The notes: generated by a model from the letters alone, not told the origin. Shown: positions 1-6,027, numbered from the stretch's first letter. The stretch: DNA of 8,466 nt from an uncultured Flavobacteriales bacterium (GCA_946478675.1 CAMLEF010000200.1:1-8466); one strand, 5' to 3'. Program-made: numbers and translations.

Positions 1-352
1 TGAAGTCGAAGCTCACCATGATGTCGTGCGCTTCGGCGGCCATTTCTTCTTTGTCGTCGAAGAGGCGATGATGAAATCCGAAGCTGGTGTTCTTGATGAA
101 TTCCATACGCGTGAGGATGCGCACGCTGCCGGGAAAGAACAGCGGCCGGCGGAAATCGCAATTCACGGAAGCGAGCATCGGCCCTCGTTTCGTCTCGAGA
201 AATTCCTGGTAAATGCCGGTCTTCTCCCAATAGTTCACGCGCGCCGCCTGCACGTATTTCATGAACATGACGTTATTCACGTGCCCGAACAGATCGAGCT
301 CCGACCAGTCGATGCGGATGTCGAGGGAAACCGGGAAATGCAATTGATCCAT
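1..352 (-). CDS. Hotdog-fold acyl-CoA thioesterase (YbgC/FadM-like), C-terminus cut by window edge
   Basis: The visible 117 residues form the N-terminal and central part of a 4HBT/YbgC-type hotdog thioesterase, which hydrolyses acyl-CoA thioesters in the cytoplasm. The family signature is clear: DLFGHVNN at about residues 20-27, followed by a conserved Tyr and aromatic helix (MKYVQAARVNYW, 31-42). Asp20 lines up with the catalytic Asp of E. coli YbgC. A later segment, CDFRRPLFFPG, is the usual central strand and turn. Members are commonly 130-150 residues, so roughly the last 20-30 residues lie beyond base 1. The ATG at 352 is the only sensible start, because the next in-frame Met lies inside the catalytic motif. 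A TATCTTTG promoter box sits only 3 nt upstream. The substrate cannot be told from sequence. The gene follows the ATP-grasp gene on the same strand after 111 nt and is probably transcribed separately. Confidence 0.88.
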   Translation of the reverse strand, partial: MDQLHFPVSLDIRIDWSELDLFGHVNNVMFMKYVQAARVNYWEKTGIYQEFLETKRGPMLASVNCDFRRPLFFPGSVRILTRMEFIKNTSFGFHHRLFDDKEEMAAEAHDIMVSFDF

Positions 353-355
353 GTG

Positions 356-363
356 CAAAGATA
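356..363 (-). promoter_or_regulatory. Bacteroidota -7 promoter box (TATCTTTG) of the thioesterase gene
   Basis: The minus strand reads TATCTTTG, a perfect match to the Bacteroidota primary sigma factor -7 consensus TAnnTTTG. Its last base lies 3 nt before the ATG at 352, so the predicted transcript start falls on or beside the start codon. No clear -33 TTTG box is visible at the usual distance. The same octamer occurs before rpmI. Confidence 0.5.
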
Positions 364-415
364 GGCGCTCGTCGTAGTGTGTGGGATAAAACCACAGCTT
401 GAAAAAGTGAACCAC

Positions 416-436
416 GCCCGCCTGAACGGAACGGGC
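416..436 (-). terminator. Weak candidate terminator after the ATP-grasp gene
   Basis: Bases 416-420 (GCCCG) pair with 432-436 (CGGGC), and CC/GG at 421-422 and 428-429 could add to the stem. On the minus strand the hairpin starts 27 nt after the ATP-grasp stop codon. A CTTTTTC tract follows only about 10 nt after the stem, so this is not a classical intrinsic terminator. It is a weak call. Confidence 0.25.
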
Positions 437-463
437 AGGGAGACACGGGGGCACGGAGACTAC

Positions 464-1171
464 TTATGCACAGGAAGCGGCAACTACATACAGCACTTTC
501 TCCGGATCGCATTGATAAATGCCGGATCCCCATGCGGGATTCGCTTCTACCACAGCCCAGCCGCGTTCGTCGATAATGCCGACATCGACAACCACACCGG
601 CAGGCAAATCGCCCGCAACGGTTTCCGCGAGTTTCTGTGCTATTTCAAAATCACCGGGAGAACCCGGAGTCTCATCCAGTTCCCCGTTGCGGCTGTACAC
701 TGAACCCGTCAGCGCTTTTCCGTTCAGCAGAAAGAAGCGGTATTCGACCACCCATTTCAGCGGCTCGGCCACAAGCACAAATTCCGACTCTTCCAGGTGT
801 GAAGGCAACTCGCTGCCGGAATCAAACACCTGCGCTTTGAATGTTTTATCGTCGACCGGCTTGATGAATGAGCGATGGGCAATTTTCCGCGCCTCGCTTA
901 CCGTCATATGGTCGACTTTGCGTTTGCGAAATTCTTCAGGCAATGCCGGCAGCCAATCGTGCGGAGGATCCAGCAGCTGTAGTTTCAGATGTTCAGCGAT
1001 GAACCGCGCAAAAAGCGTTTCGCCGTACACGCAGCATTTTCCGCCCTTAAATTCCGGGGCCGCCCAACGATGCAAACGGTTCACGTTCCACCCTTTCGAA
1101 AGAGCAGCTGCCTGCAACACCCGGCTATCGGGTGAAAACTTCGGAGAAAGAAAAAGTGTTGGTTGCATCAT
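464..1171 (-). CDS. ATP-grasp domain protein, R2K clade (DUF4343-like)
   Basis: This is a 235-residue cytoplasmic protein with the layout of R2K-clade ATP-grasp enzymes, relatives of CDC123 that are predicted to form amide or other C-N bonds on peptides or proteins using ATP. Visible motifs are FIKPVDDKTF (102-111, candidate ATP-contacting Lys104), EYRFFLLNGK (143-152), VVDVGI (194-199) and VVEANPAWGSG (207-217). Asp196, Glu209 and Asn211 sit where ATP-grasp enzymes place Mg-ATP ligands. There is no signal peptide. The gene starts with tandem ATG codons. The upstream one at 1171 overlaps the TGA of the T9SS cargo gene in an ATGA, so translation is probably coupled. The fold assignment is firm. 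The substrate is unknown; members are often annotated simply as ATP-grasp domain-containing proteins. Confidence 0.8.
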   Translation of the reverse strand: MMQPTLFLSPKFSPDSRVLQAAALSKGWNVNRLHRWAAPEFKGGKCCVYGETLFARFIAEHLKLQLLDPPHDWLPALPEEFRKRKVDHMTVSEARKIAHRSFIKPVDDKTFKAQVFDSGSELPSHLEESEFVLVAEPLKWVVEYRFFLLNGKALTGSVYSRNGELDETPGSPGDFEIAQKLAETVAGDLPAGVVVDVGIIDERGWAVVEANPAWGSGIYQCDPEKVLYVVAASCA

Positions 1172-1821
1172 CGCTTCACGAATTTTCCGACGCGCTCTTC
1201 ATCCCGGAAAATATACATCCCTGAAGGCAGCCTGCTGATGTCGATGCGATTTTCCGTGCTGGTGAGCACCAGCTTTCCGTAGCTGTCATAGATCTTCCAC
1301 ACATGCGGTTGCGCTGCATTTGCACTGAGCGTAATCACGTCCGTTGCGGGATTGGGATGCGCCTGCAACGCTTCCGGGAAAACGAGCGATGCGATGCCGA
1401 CCGGTCCCGTGCCATACGTGAAAGAAATGTTGTAGTCGCAGCTTACGGAAAGATCGTTGGGATTGTAGAGCGTCACGGTGCCGGTGAATACGGTTCCTGT
1501 CGGAACAGCAGAGGCAGGCGTGAAAGAAGAGATGAAGATCGCGAAGCCGGTTTGTCCGTTGTTCGACGTTACGGGATTGAGGTAGCTGTTGACGGCTGGC
1601 TGTGTCGAGAGCGTGAGGTACGGATTCGCATTCAGCACGCCGCTCATTTGCGGGCCGTTGAAACCCATATGACTTTGGTTCCACATCAGCAGCTCGAGCT
1701 TCTGCGTGTTCTGGTTGACATTCACGGTAAATACCTGCACGCTGTCGCAGGGGAAAAACGGGATAGCGCGAAGGTGGAGGCTGAGCAACAGCAGAAGGAT
1801 CCCTGTAAAAATGCGGTTCAT
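1168..1821 (-). CDS. Secreted protein with T9SS type A C-terminal sorting domain
   Basis: The 217-residue product begins with a Sec signal peptide: basic MNR, then a leucine-rich core, with likely cleavage near residue 19. Residues 20-145 are rich in Thr, Asn, Ser and Gly and predicted mainly beta. They contain two Cys (25 and 128) that could form a disulfide; I recognise no enzyme family here. Residues about 150-217 are a type A T9SS sorting domain, with the hallmark AHPNPATD (154-161), a WKIYDSYGKLV strand, the IDISRLPSGMYIFR element (193-206) and a basic GKFVKR end. The protein is therefore expected to cross the outer membrane through the gliding-associated type IX system, where the sorting domain is normally removed on export. 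At 217 residues it is small for a T9SS cargo. Its stop codon overlaps the start of the ATP-grasp gene by 4 nt. Confidence 0.85.
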   Translation of the reverse strand: MNRIFTGILLLLLSLHLRAIPFFPCDSVQVFTVNVNQNTQKLELLMWNQSHMGFNGPQMSGVLNANPYLTLSTQPAVNSYLNPVTSNNGQTGFAIFISSFTPASAVPTGTVFTGTVTLYNPNDLSVSCDYNISFTYGTGPVGIASLVFPEALQAHPNPATDVITLSANAAQPHVWKIYDSYGKLVLTSTENRIDISRLPSGMYIFRDEERVGKFVKR

Positions 1822-1852
1822 GGGCGAGGAGTTTCGTTACAGGGATGCGGAA

Positions 1853-1860
1853 CTAAATTA
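1853..1860 (-). promoter_or_regulatory. Possible -7 box upstream of the T9SS cargo gene
   Basis: The minus strand reads TAATTTAG, one mismatch from TAnnTTTG, about 30 nt before the ATG at 1821 and downstream of the rplT terminator. This is where a promoter for the cargo/ATP-grasp unit is expected. No matching -33 box was found, so the call is weak. Confidence 0.28.
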
Positions 1861-1904
1861 GCGAAAAGAGAACGGACCGTTTTGTTTCCAGGATTTTACG
1901 GCAT

Positions 1905-1932
1905 AAAAAAACCCGGACAATTGCGTCCGGGT
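1905..1932 (-). terminator. Intrinsic terminator of the rpmI-rplT unit
   Basis: An eight-pair stem forms from ACCCGGAC (1911-1918) and GTCCGGGT (1925-1932) around a six-base loop. On the minus strand the stem runs directly into a run of seven T (1911-1905). It lies 20 nt past the rplT stop codon. The plus-strand side also has a short T run (TCTTTTTC), but no plus-strand gene ends here, so the terminator is assigned to rplT. Confidence 0.88.
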
Positions 1933-1952
1933 CTTTTTCGCTGCAGCAGCGT

Positions 1953-2297
1953 TTATTTTACCGAGTTCACCACGGCTTTGAAAGCTTCGGGGTGGTTCAT
2001 TGCGAGATCGGCGAGGGTCTTACGGTTGAGCGTAAGGCCTTTTGCGTGGATCTTGCCCATGAGATCGGAGTAGGAGAGACCGTGCTCGCGTGCGCCGGCG
2101 TTGATACGCTGGATCCACAGGCTACGGAAATTGCGTTTCTTCTGTTTGCGGTCGCGGTAAGCATACACGAGACCTTTTTCCAGTGTGTTACGGGCTACCG
2201 TCCACACATTACCGCGGGCGCCCCAATAGCCCCGGGTTTGTTTGAGCATCCGTTTGCGCTTGGCACGTGACGCTACATGGTTGACACTTCTTGGCAT
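1953..2297 (-). CDS. rplT: 50S ribosomal protein L20
   Basis: The 114-residue product is a full-length L20, an early-assembly protein of the large ribosomal subunit that binds 23S rRNA. The basic N-terminal tail begins [16 protein letters not shown] and is followed by the conserved [10 protein letters not shown] (23-32) and the [21 protein letters not shown] block. The start at 2297 gives the standard MPRSV N-terminus. The gene follows rpmI (L35) on the same strand after a 121-nt spacer that can form a stem-loop, and ends just before a strong terminator. In several bacteria L20 represses its own operon by binding an mRNA structure that mimics its rRNA site. Whether that happens here is inference. 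Confidence 0.97.
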   Translation of the reverse strand: MPRSVNHVASRAKRKRMLKQTRGYWGARGNVWTVARNTLEKGLVYAYRDRKQKKRNFRSLWIQRINAGAREHGLSYSDLMGKIHAKGLTLNRKTLADLAMNHPEAFKAVVNSVK

Positions 2298-2357
2298 TTC
2301 TTGTTTCGTTTTGGTCTTCGGCGTCCTGACATTCGTGCCGGGAACTTATTGCTCGAA

Positions 2358-2394
2358 AACCGGGTTTAACTTTCGTCTTTCGGATTAACCCAGT
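2358..2394 (-). promoter_or_regulatory. Stem-loop in the rpmI-rplT spacer, candidate attenuator or L20 binding site
   Basis: On the minus strand ACTGGGTTAA (2394-2385) pairs with TTAAACCCGGT (2369-2359), giving about ten pairs including one G-U, with one bulged A. The 15-nt loop is purine-rich and carries two GAAAG copies. A short run of four T follows, from the last base of the stem. The stem begins about 24 nt after the rpmI stop and ends about 60 nt before the rplT start. It could be a processing site, a leaky terminator that sets the rplT/rpmI ratio, or an L20-binding rRNA mimic. Only the pairing is seen directly. Confidence 0.4.
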
Positions 2395-2418
2395 GGTTAC
2401 CTGCTTTCTGCGTACGTC

Positions 2419-2613
2419 TTACATGCAGAGGAGGGCCTTCACGTTGTTGCTGTCCGCTTTTGAAACGAGACCCGCGTGGGTCAGGCGGCGCTTACGTGCA
2501 GTTTCCTTTTTCGTAAGAATGTGACGCTTGAAAGCATGCTTCCGCTTGATTTTACCCGTTCCGGTGAGCGCAAAGCGCTTTTTCGCACTGGAATTGGTTT
2601 TCATCTTCGGCAT
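2419..2613 (-). CDS. rpmI: 50S ribosomal protein L35
   Basis: This 64-residue, strongly basic protein is a complete L35 of the large ribosomal subunit. It begins [14 protein letters not shown], has the conserved [15 protein letters not shown] segment (17-31) and the following [10 protein letters not shown], and ends in a short hydrophobic tail. The start at 2613 gives the standard MPKMKT N-terminus. The gene is first in a two-gene unit with rplT. It has its own TATCTTTG promoter box about 45 nt upstream, and a 7-bp hairpin occupies the start of its leader. The usual upstream partner infC is not present; the next gene on that side is an unrelated SDR-type gene. Confidence 0.96.
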   Translation of the reverse strand: MPKMKTNSSAKKRFALTGTGKIKRKHAFKRHILTKKETARKRRLTHAGLVSKADSNNVKALLCM

Positions 2614-2632
2614 ACTGCGCGATTTTGTTTAG

Positions 2633-2652
2633 CCTACGGGACATTCCGTAGG
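2633..2652 (-). promoter_or_regulatory. 5'-terminal hairpin in the rpmI leader
   Basis: CCTACGG (2633-2639) and CCGTAGG (2646-2652) form a perfect seven-pair stem with a six-base loop. With the -7 box at 2658-2665, the transcript should start near 2653, so the hairpin sits at the very 5' end of the mRNA and ends about 20 nt before the start codon. It could protect the message or bind a ribosomal protein. No Shine-Dalgarno sequence is visible between it and the ATG. Confidence 0.5.
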
Positions 2653-2657
2653 GGCTG

Positions 2658-2665
2658 CAAAGATA
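2658..2665 (-). promoter_or_regulatory. Bacteroidota -7 promoter box (TATCTTTG) of rpmI-rplT
   Basis: The minus strand reads TATCTTTG, a perfect TAnnTTTG match, about 45 nt before the rpmI ATG. The predicted start at about 2653 gives a leader near 40 nt. There is no obvious TTTG at -33. This box implies that rpmI-rplT is transcribed independently of any distant infC. Confidence 0.6.
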
Positions 2666-2904
2666 GTTAAATTGTTTAATGTTCCGGGTTTCGCATTCAA
2701 AGTTCTCACTAGAAATTGTTGATTGCGGAGTTTTCTGATAGAGAATGCCTTACGCTCTTTAATTCAACGGTTTTTCCAGGAAATCCATCAACTTTCAGCG
2801 GATGGGCGGTCGCTGACGAGGAGCTGCACCAGGAAACCCTCCGTAAAATCGTGCTTCCCCCATACGGCAAAGAATGAAATAGTTGTGCGATGCAACTAAT
2901 GCGC
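2666..2904. other. Non-coding region between the SDR gene and the rpmI promoter
   Basis: No convincing gene is visible on either strand. The right part holds a weak hairpin, described separately. On the minus strand a 35-codon frame at 2788-2895, opening with TTG, encodes a protein-like stretch (AVWGKHDFTEGF and onward). It has no ATG, no start signal and no family I recognise. It may be a decayed gene remnant or chance. The part nearest rpmI is AT-rich, as expected upstream of a promoter. Confidence 0.45.
2880..2898 (-). terminator. Weak hairpin directly after the SDR gene
   Basis: TAGTTG (2880-2885) and CAACTA (2893-2898) form a six-pair stem with a seven-base loop, starting six nt after the SDR stop codon on the minus strand. 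The downstream tract is only ATTTCATTC, so termination would be inefficient. The position fits an operon end, but the structure is marginal. Confidence 0.33.
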
Positions 2905-3825
2905 TTAACCCGCCACCACCTGCTTCACGCCTTCTGCGTAGCGCGTTACACGAAAGTCAGGGAAACGCTTCGTGAATTTCGCGGAATCGAAAATGTAATC
3001 GCGGTCATACTGGTACATCATCTCCGGCATCTCGCGCATGAAAGGAACGAACCAGCCGGCGACTTTCAGCATCCACATCGGCATTACGCTGACTTTGTTT
3101 TTCGCATTCATCTCTTTCGCGAACAACGCTACCATTTCTCTTCCCGTCAGCGCCTCCGGATCGGTAGGAACGTGCCAGACCTGGTTGTAAGCATCAGGCG
3201 TATTGCCGAGCAGCGCGGTGGCGCGTGCCGCATCCGGCGTGAACGTGAAGCTGTGCTTCTTGTCCGCGTTGATGAACCAGTTGGCTGCTTTTCCTTTTTT
3301 GAAATTCTTGTAAACGACTTCAATGAGGAAACTCTTCTCGTTCGCCGGACCGTAAAAATCAGCAGAGCGGGCGATGAGCGCGGTGAGCTTCCCGGCTTTC
3401 ACTTCATTCATCAGCATGTCTGCGATCTGTTGGCGGACTTTCCCTTTTTCGCTGGGCGGATTGAGCGGCGCTTCTTCCGTCATGTGCGGGATGGCGCTTT
3501 TGTCGTACATGTAAACGTTATCGAAAAACACCAGCTTCGCGCGATACTTCCGGCAGGCGTCGATCGTTGCGCGCATGAGCTTCGGCCACTTCTCTTCCCA
3601 AACATTGATGTTGTAATCGAAACCAACGAGCAGGTACACCACTTCAGAACCTGCGATGGCTTTCTCCACCTGTTCCGGATCGGAAAGATCAGCAGGAAAA
3701 AGCTCGTCCGTCGCATTTACTTTTTTCGGGTTGCGGCTCACGAGGCGGATCTTATCAGTGTATTTCGGAAGCTCTTTCGCGAGGATGGAACCGATCGTTC
3801 CATTGGCGCCGAGGATGGTTTGCAT
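2905..3825 (-). CDS. Atypical SDR / NmrA-like NAD(P)-binding epimerase-family protein
   Basis: The 306-residue cytoplasmic protein has an N-terminal Rossmann fold with the dinucleotide motif GANGTIG at residues 6-12. It continues with the usual strands LVSRNP (28-33), PADLSD (45-49) and VVYLLVG (62-68), then a YGPAN motif (158-162) typical of extended SDRs. Later segments, including SFTFTPDAA and NQVWHVP, resemble the substrate-binding half of NAD-dependent epimerase/dehydratase proteins. The canonical SDR YxxxK is not where extended SDRs place it: that region reads PPSEKGKVR with no Tyr. An earlier YMYDK (105-109) matches YxxxK by spacing only. The protein may bind NAD(P) as a sensor or use different chemistry. 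It lies 57 nt downstream of the lipoprotein gene and is probably last in the rsmF operon. The substrate is unknown. Confidence 0.8.
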   Translation of the reverse strand: MQTILGANGTIGSILAKELPKYTDKIRLVSRNPKKVNATDELFPADLSDPEQVEKAIAGSEVVYLLVGFDYNINVWEEKWPKLMRATIDACRKYRAKLVFFDNVYMYDKSAIPHMTEEAPLNPPSEKGKVRQQIADMLMNEVKAGKLTALIARSADFYGPANEKSFLIEVVYKNFKKGKAANWFINADKKHSFTFTPDAARATALLGNTPDAYNQVWHVPTDPEALTGREMVALFAKEMNAKNKVSVMPMWMLKVAGWFVPFMREMPEMMYQYDRDYIFDSAKFTKRFPDFRVTRYAEGVKQVVAG

Positions 3826-3882
3826 ACAAGTCGTTTTTGGGGAAGTCGGTTTTCGCCCGTGAATATTTTAAGCCGGATAAAA

Positions 3883-4650
3883 TTAATCCCAGTCGATGAG
3901 GATCAATCGGCATTTCCCCTCCGAAGCAGCACGGATGAATGTCATAAACCTGCTGCGGCTTTCCGCAAAACGCGGATCCATCAATGGTCGTTGGGTTTGC
4001 AGTCGCGCCAGGATCATGCGTGCATTTACCGGGGAAATTTCACTCGCCGGCATGTCTCCGAATATTTTTTTCAGGTCCGGTGACAACGGATATTCACCAT
4101 AGGTCCAGCTTTGAAATTCGGAGCTTTCGTATTGAAGCTTGCGGAGGAAAGTATAATTGAACCGGAAATCGCCCAAAAAATCCTGCGACCATTTATAGCG
4201 AAACGAATCCGGCAGGCATTTCCAGAAGAACAGAGAGACGAGATCCGATTCGAAATAGCGTTTTCCATCCGCCGATATATAGCAGCGCCGTAGCGCCTCG
4301 CGTGTCTCCATAAGATCTTTGGACGTTGGATAAGCGCTTATGCGTTGGTCATAACCTGCGGGCGGCGCAGCAATGGAATCGGAAGTGGAATCGAGTAGCG
4401 AGCGGAATGCCGCAGGGAACAACCGGTTCTCATACGTCAGCGGATGATAGTTCTTAAAGAACGAATCCACACGCGCTGCATCCAACACGAGAAAACCGAA
4501 CTTATCATCGTAGCCATCATTATAGGTTGTATCCTTCATGATCTTGTTACCAAAATCAGGAGTCGGCAAGCGATGCTGGCATCCCAGAAAAACGAGGAGC
4601 AACAACAGCAGCGCAGAAAAACATCGGCTTATAATTTTCGAATGCGCCAT
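3883..4650 (-). CDS. Hypothetical lipoprotein of unknown family
   Basis: The 255-residue product starts with a basic N-terminus, a poly-leucine core and FLGC at residues 21-24, which reads as a lipobox with Cys24 as the lipidated residue. Phe at -3 makes it a slightly unusual one. Export and anchoring in the cell envelope are therefore likely. The mature part is mixed, rich in Phe, Tyr, Arg and Asp, with no internal membrane segment and no domain I recognise. It ends in an unusual hydrophobic LILIDWD. The Met at 4650 is preferred because it gives the complete signal sequence; it overlaps the 3' end of rsmF by 22 nt, which suggests translational coupling. No acidic surface-export signal follows Cys24, so the periplasmic side is as likely as the cell surface. 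Confidence 0.7.
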   Translation of the reverse strand: MAHSKIISRCFSALLLLLLVFLGCQHRLPTPDFGNKIMKDTTYNDGYDDKFGFLVLDAARVDSFFKNYHPLTYENRLFPAAFRSLLDSTSDSIAAPPAGYDQRISAYPTSKDLMETREALRRCYISADGKRYFESDLVSLFFWKCLPDSFRYKWSQDFLGDFRFNYTFLRKLQYESSEFQSWTYGEYPLSPDLKKIFGDMPASEISPVNARMILARLQTQRPLMDPRFAESRSRFMTFIRAASEGKCRLILIDWD

Positions 4651-5975
4651 TCCTTCGGATATAAATTGTTCGCACGGTTGCCCAGCAAATTCAGCCAGCC
4701 GAGCGGAACGCCCTCATACGTCACCAGCGATATCCCTTTGCCGTTCCCTGCAATGGGAAAATCTTCTTTCGCGAGAAATTTCAATGCCTGTTCTTTCGTG
4801 ACGGGCGCTTCTGAAAATGCGGGACGGTTCAATCGCAAGGAGAGCGCGGCTTCGTGCGTGGGCTTCATGCCTTTCTGGATTTCCGCCAGCGGCAAACCCG
4901 CGACCACCGTATTCAGCTTGCGGCACACCAGCTGCATGTCCTGCGAAATGCTTTTTTTGAAAACGATCACGCGCCCGTCGTGCGTGAAGAAATCGAAGAG
5001 CTGCGGCTCTTTCAGAAATGCCGCGACCTGCTCTTTTTCCTTGTGCGTGGCAAGCGTCAACGACTGTTTCAGCTTCGCCGGAGCTGACAATCCTTCCTGT
5101 GAAGTTTTGCGCAGCACGCTGAAGAAAAATCCTTCGCCTTTCACACGATGCGGGAAAAAGCGGTAACCGTAAATGCCGTTCTCCTGCGTTTCCATCACGC
5201 CCCAATCCGCAGGAAACTGCATGCGCACCGATTCAAAACCGAGCTGCGATTGCAACTGCTGCAGGTTCGATTCGTTCTCTTCTTTGTTGAACGTGCAGGT
5301 GCTGTAAATGAGCAGCCCGTTTTCCTTCAGCGCCGGCCACACATCGTGGATAATGCGCCGCTGCCGCACCGAGCAGAGATCGACATTCGCAGGCGACCAT
5401 TCCTTCGCCGCTTCGGGATCGCGACGGAACAATCCTTCGCCCGAGCACGGTACATCCGCAATGACAACGTCGAAGAATTGTCGCAGCGCGCCGAACTGTT
5501 CCGGATCGGAATTCGTGACGACGTAATTGTCGCGCCCCCATTTCGCGAGATTCTCAGCAAGAATATTCGCGCGCGGACGGATCACTTCGTTGCTCACGAG
5601 CAGGCTGTCGTCGTTCAGCAGCGTGAGCGCGTGCGTGGATTTTCCGCCGGGCGCGCCGCACAGATCGAGCACGCGCAACGAATGCGAAGTGTCGACGTGC
5701 TGACGAAACACCTGTTCGATGCTCATGGAACTGGCTTCCTGCACGTAATAACATCCCGCATGAAAAAACGGATCGTGCGTGAACGAAGGCCGTTGTGGAA
5801 GATAACAACCGAATTCCGTCCAGGGAACACGCTCCAGGTTCTCCGGCATTTTTCCTTTGCGCGGATTGATGCGGATGCTGACGGGAACGGTGTCCGAAAA
5901 TGATTTCTCCCAGGCGGAAAATTCTTCGCCGAGGAAATGTTGTACACTTTTGAGGTGAGCGGAAGGAAGATTCAA
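4629..5975 (-). CDS. rsmF: 16S rRNA m5C methyltransferase, RsmF-like (NOL1/NOP2/Sun family)
   Basis: The 448-residue enzyme transfers a methyl group from S-adenosylmethionine to carbon 5 of cytosine in RNA, most likely 16S rRNA as in E. coli RsmF. It shows an N-terminal RNA-binding part with VSIRINPRKG (32-41) and EASSM (80-84). The SAM-binding LDLCGAPGGKSTH follows at 103-115, then motif IV DVPCSGEG (174-181, Cys177 for product release) and motif VI STCTF (225-229, nucleophile Cys227). The C-terminal part (about 385-448, ending GWLNLLGNRANNLYPKEWRIRK) matches the RsmF PUA-like domain. All catalytic residues are present. The start is TTG at 5975: an in-frame TGA lies upstream, no ATG precedes the domain, and MNLP is the expected N-terminus. 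It is probably first in an operon with the lipoprotein and SDR genes. Confidence 0.92.
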   Translation of the reverse strand: MNLPSAHLKSVQHFLGEEFSAWEKSFSDTVPVSIRINPRKGKMPENLERVPWTEFGCYLPQRPSFTHDPFFHAGCYYVQEASSMSIEQVFRQHVDTSHSLRVLDLCGAPGGKSTHALTLLNDDSLLVSNEVIRPRANILAENLAKWGRDNYVVTNSDPEQFGALRQFFDVVIADVPCSGEGLFRRDPEAAKEWSPANVDLCSVRQRRIIHDVWPALKENGLLIYSTCTFNKEENESNLQQLQSQLGFESVRMQFPADWGVMETQENGIYGYRFFPHRVKGEGFFFSVLRKTSQEGLSAPAKLKQSLTLATHKEKEQVAAFLKEPQLFDFFTHDGRVIVFKKSISQDMQLVCRKLNTVVAGLPLAEIQKGMKPTHEAALSLRLNRPAFSEAPVTKEQALKFLAKEDFPIAGNGKGISLVTYEGVPLGWLNLLGNRANNLYPKEWRIRKL

Positions 5976-5997
5976 ACCGGAGGAATTAGTATCGGAT

Positions 5998-6005
5998 CAA
6001 AAATA
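5998..6005 (-). promoter_or_regulatory. -7 promoter box (TATTTTTG) of rsmF
   Basis: The minus strand reads TATTTTTG, a perfect TAnnTTTG match, 22 nt before the TTG start. The transcript should begin near 5993, leaving a leader of about 18 nt with no Shine-Dalgarno sequence. This independently supports TTG at 5975 as the first usable start. No good -33 box is visible. Confidence 0.5.
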
Positions 6006-6027
6006 CAAACCCGGCGCAAAGAAATCC

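Noticed and set aside
1303..2073. A 256-codon open frame on the plus strand opposite the T9SS cargo gene
   Set aside because: It runs through the rplT terminator and into the 3' end of rplT, has an Arg/Glu/Val-rich composition without domains, and is antisense to a clear T9SS protein.
2788..2895. A protein-like 35-codon minus-strand frame between the SDR gene and rpmI
   Set aside because: It opens with TTG inside a hairpin, has no promoter or start signal, and matches no family I know. It is too short to call as a gene or pseudogene.
2890..4083. A 397-codon open frame on the plus strand opposite the SDR gene
   Set aside because: Its product is rich in Arg, His and Phe with no recognisable motif, and it lies antisense to a well-supported Rossmann-fold gene. 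It is an effect of codon bias.
5148..5903. A 251-codon open frame on the plus strand opposite rsmF
   Set aside because: It is antisense to the catalytic core of a confidently identified methyltransferase and its composition is typical of a shadow frame.
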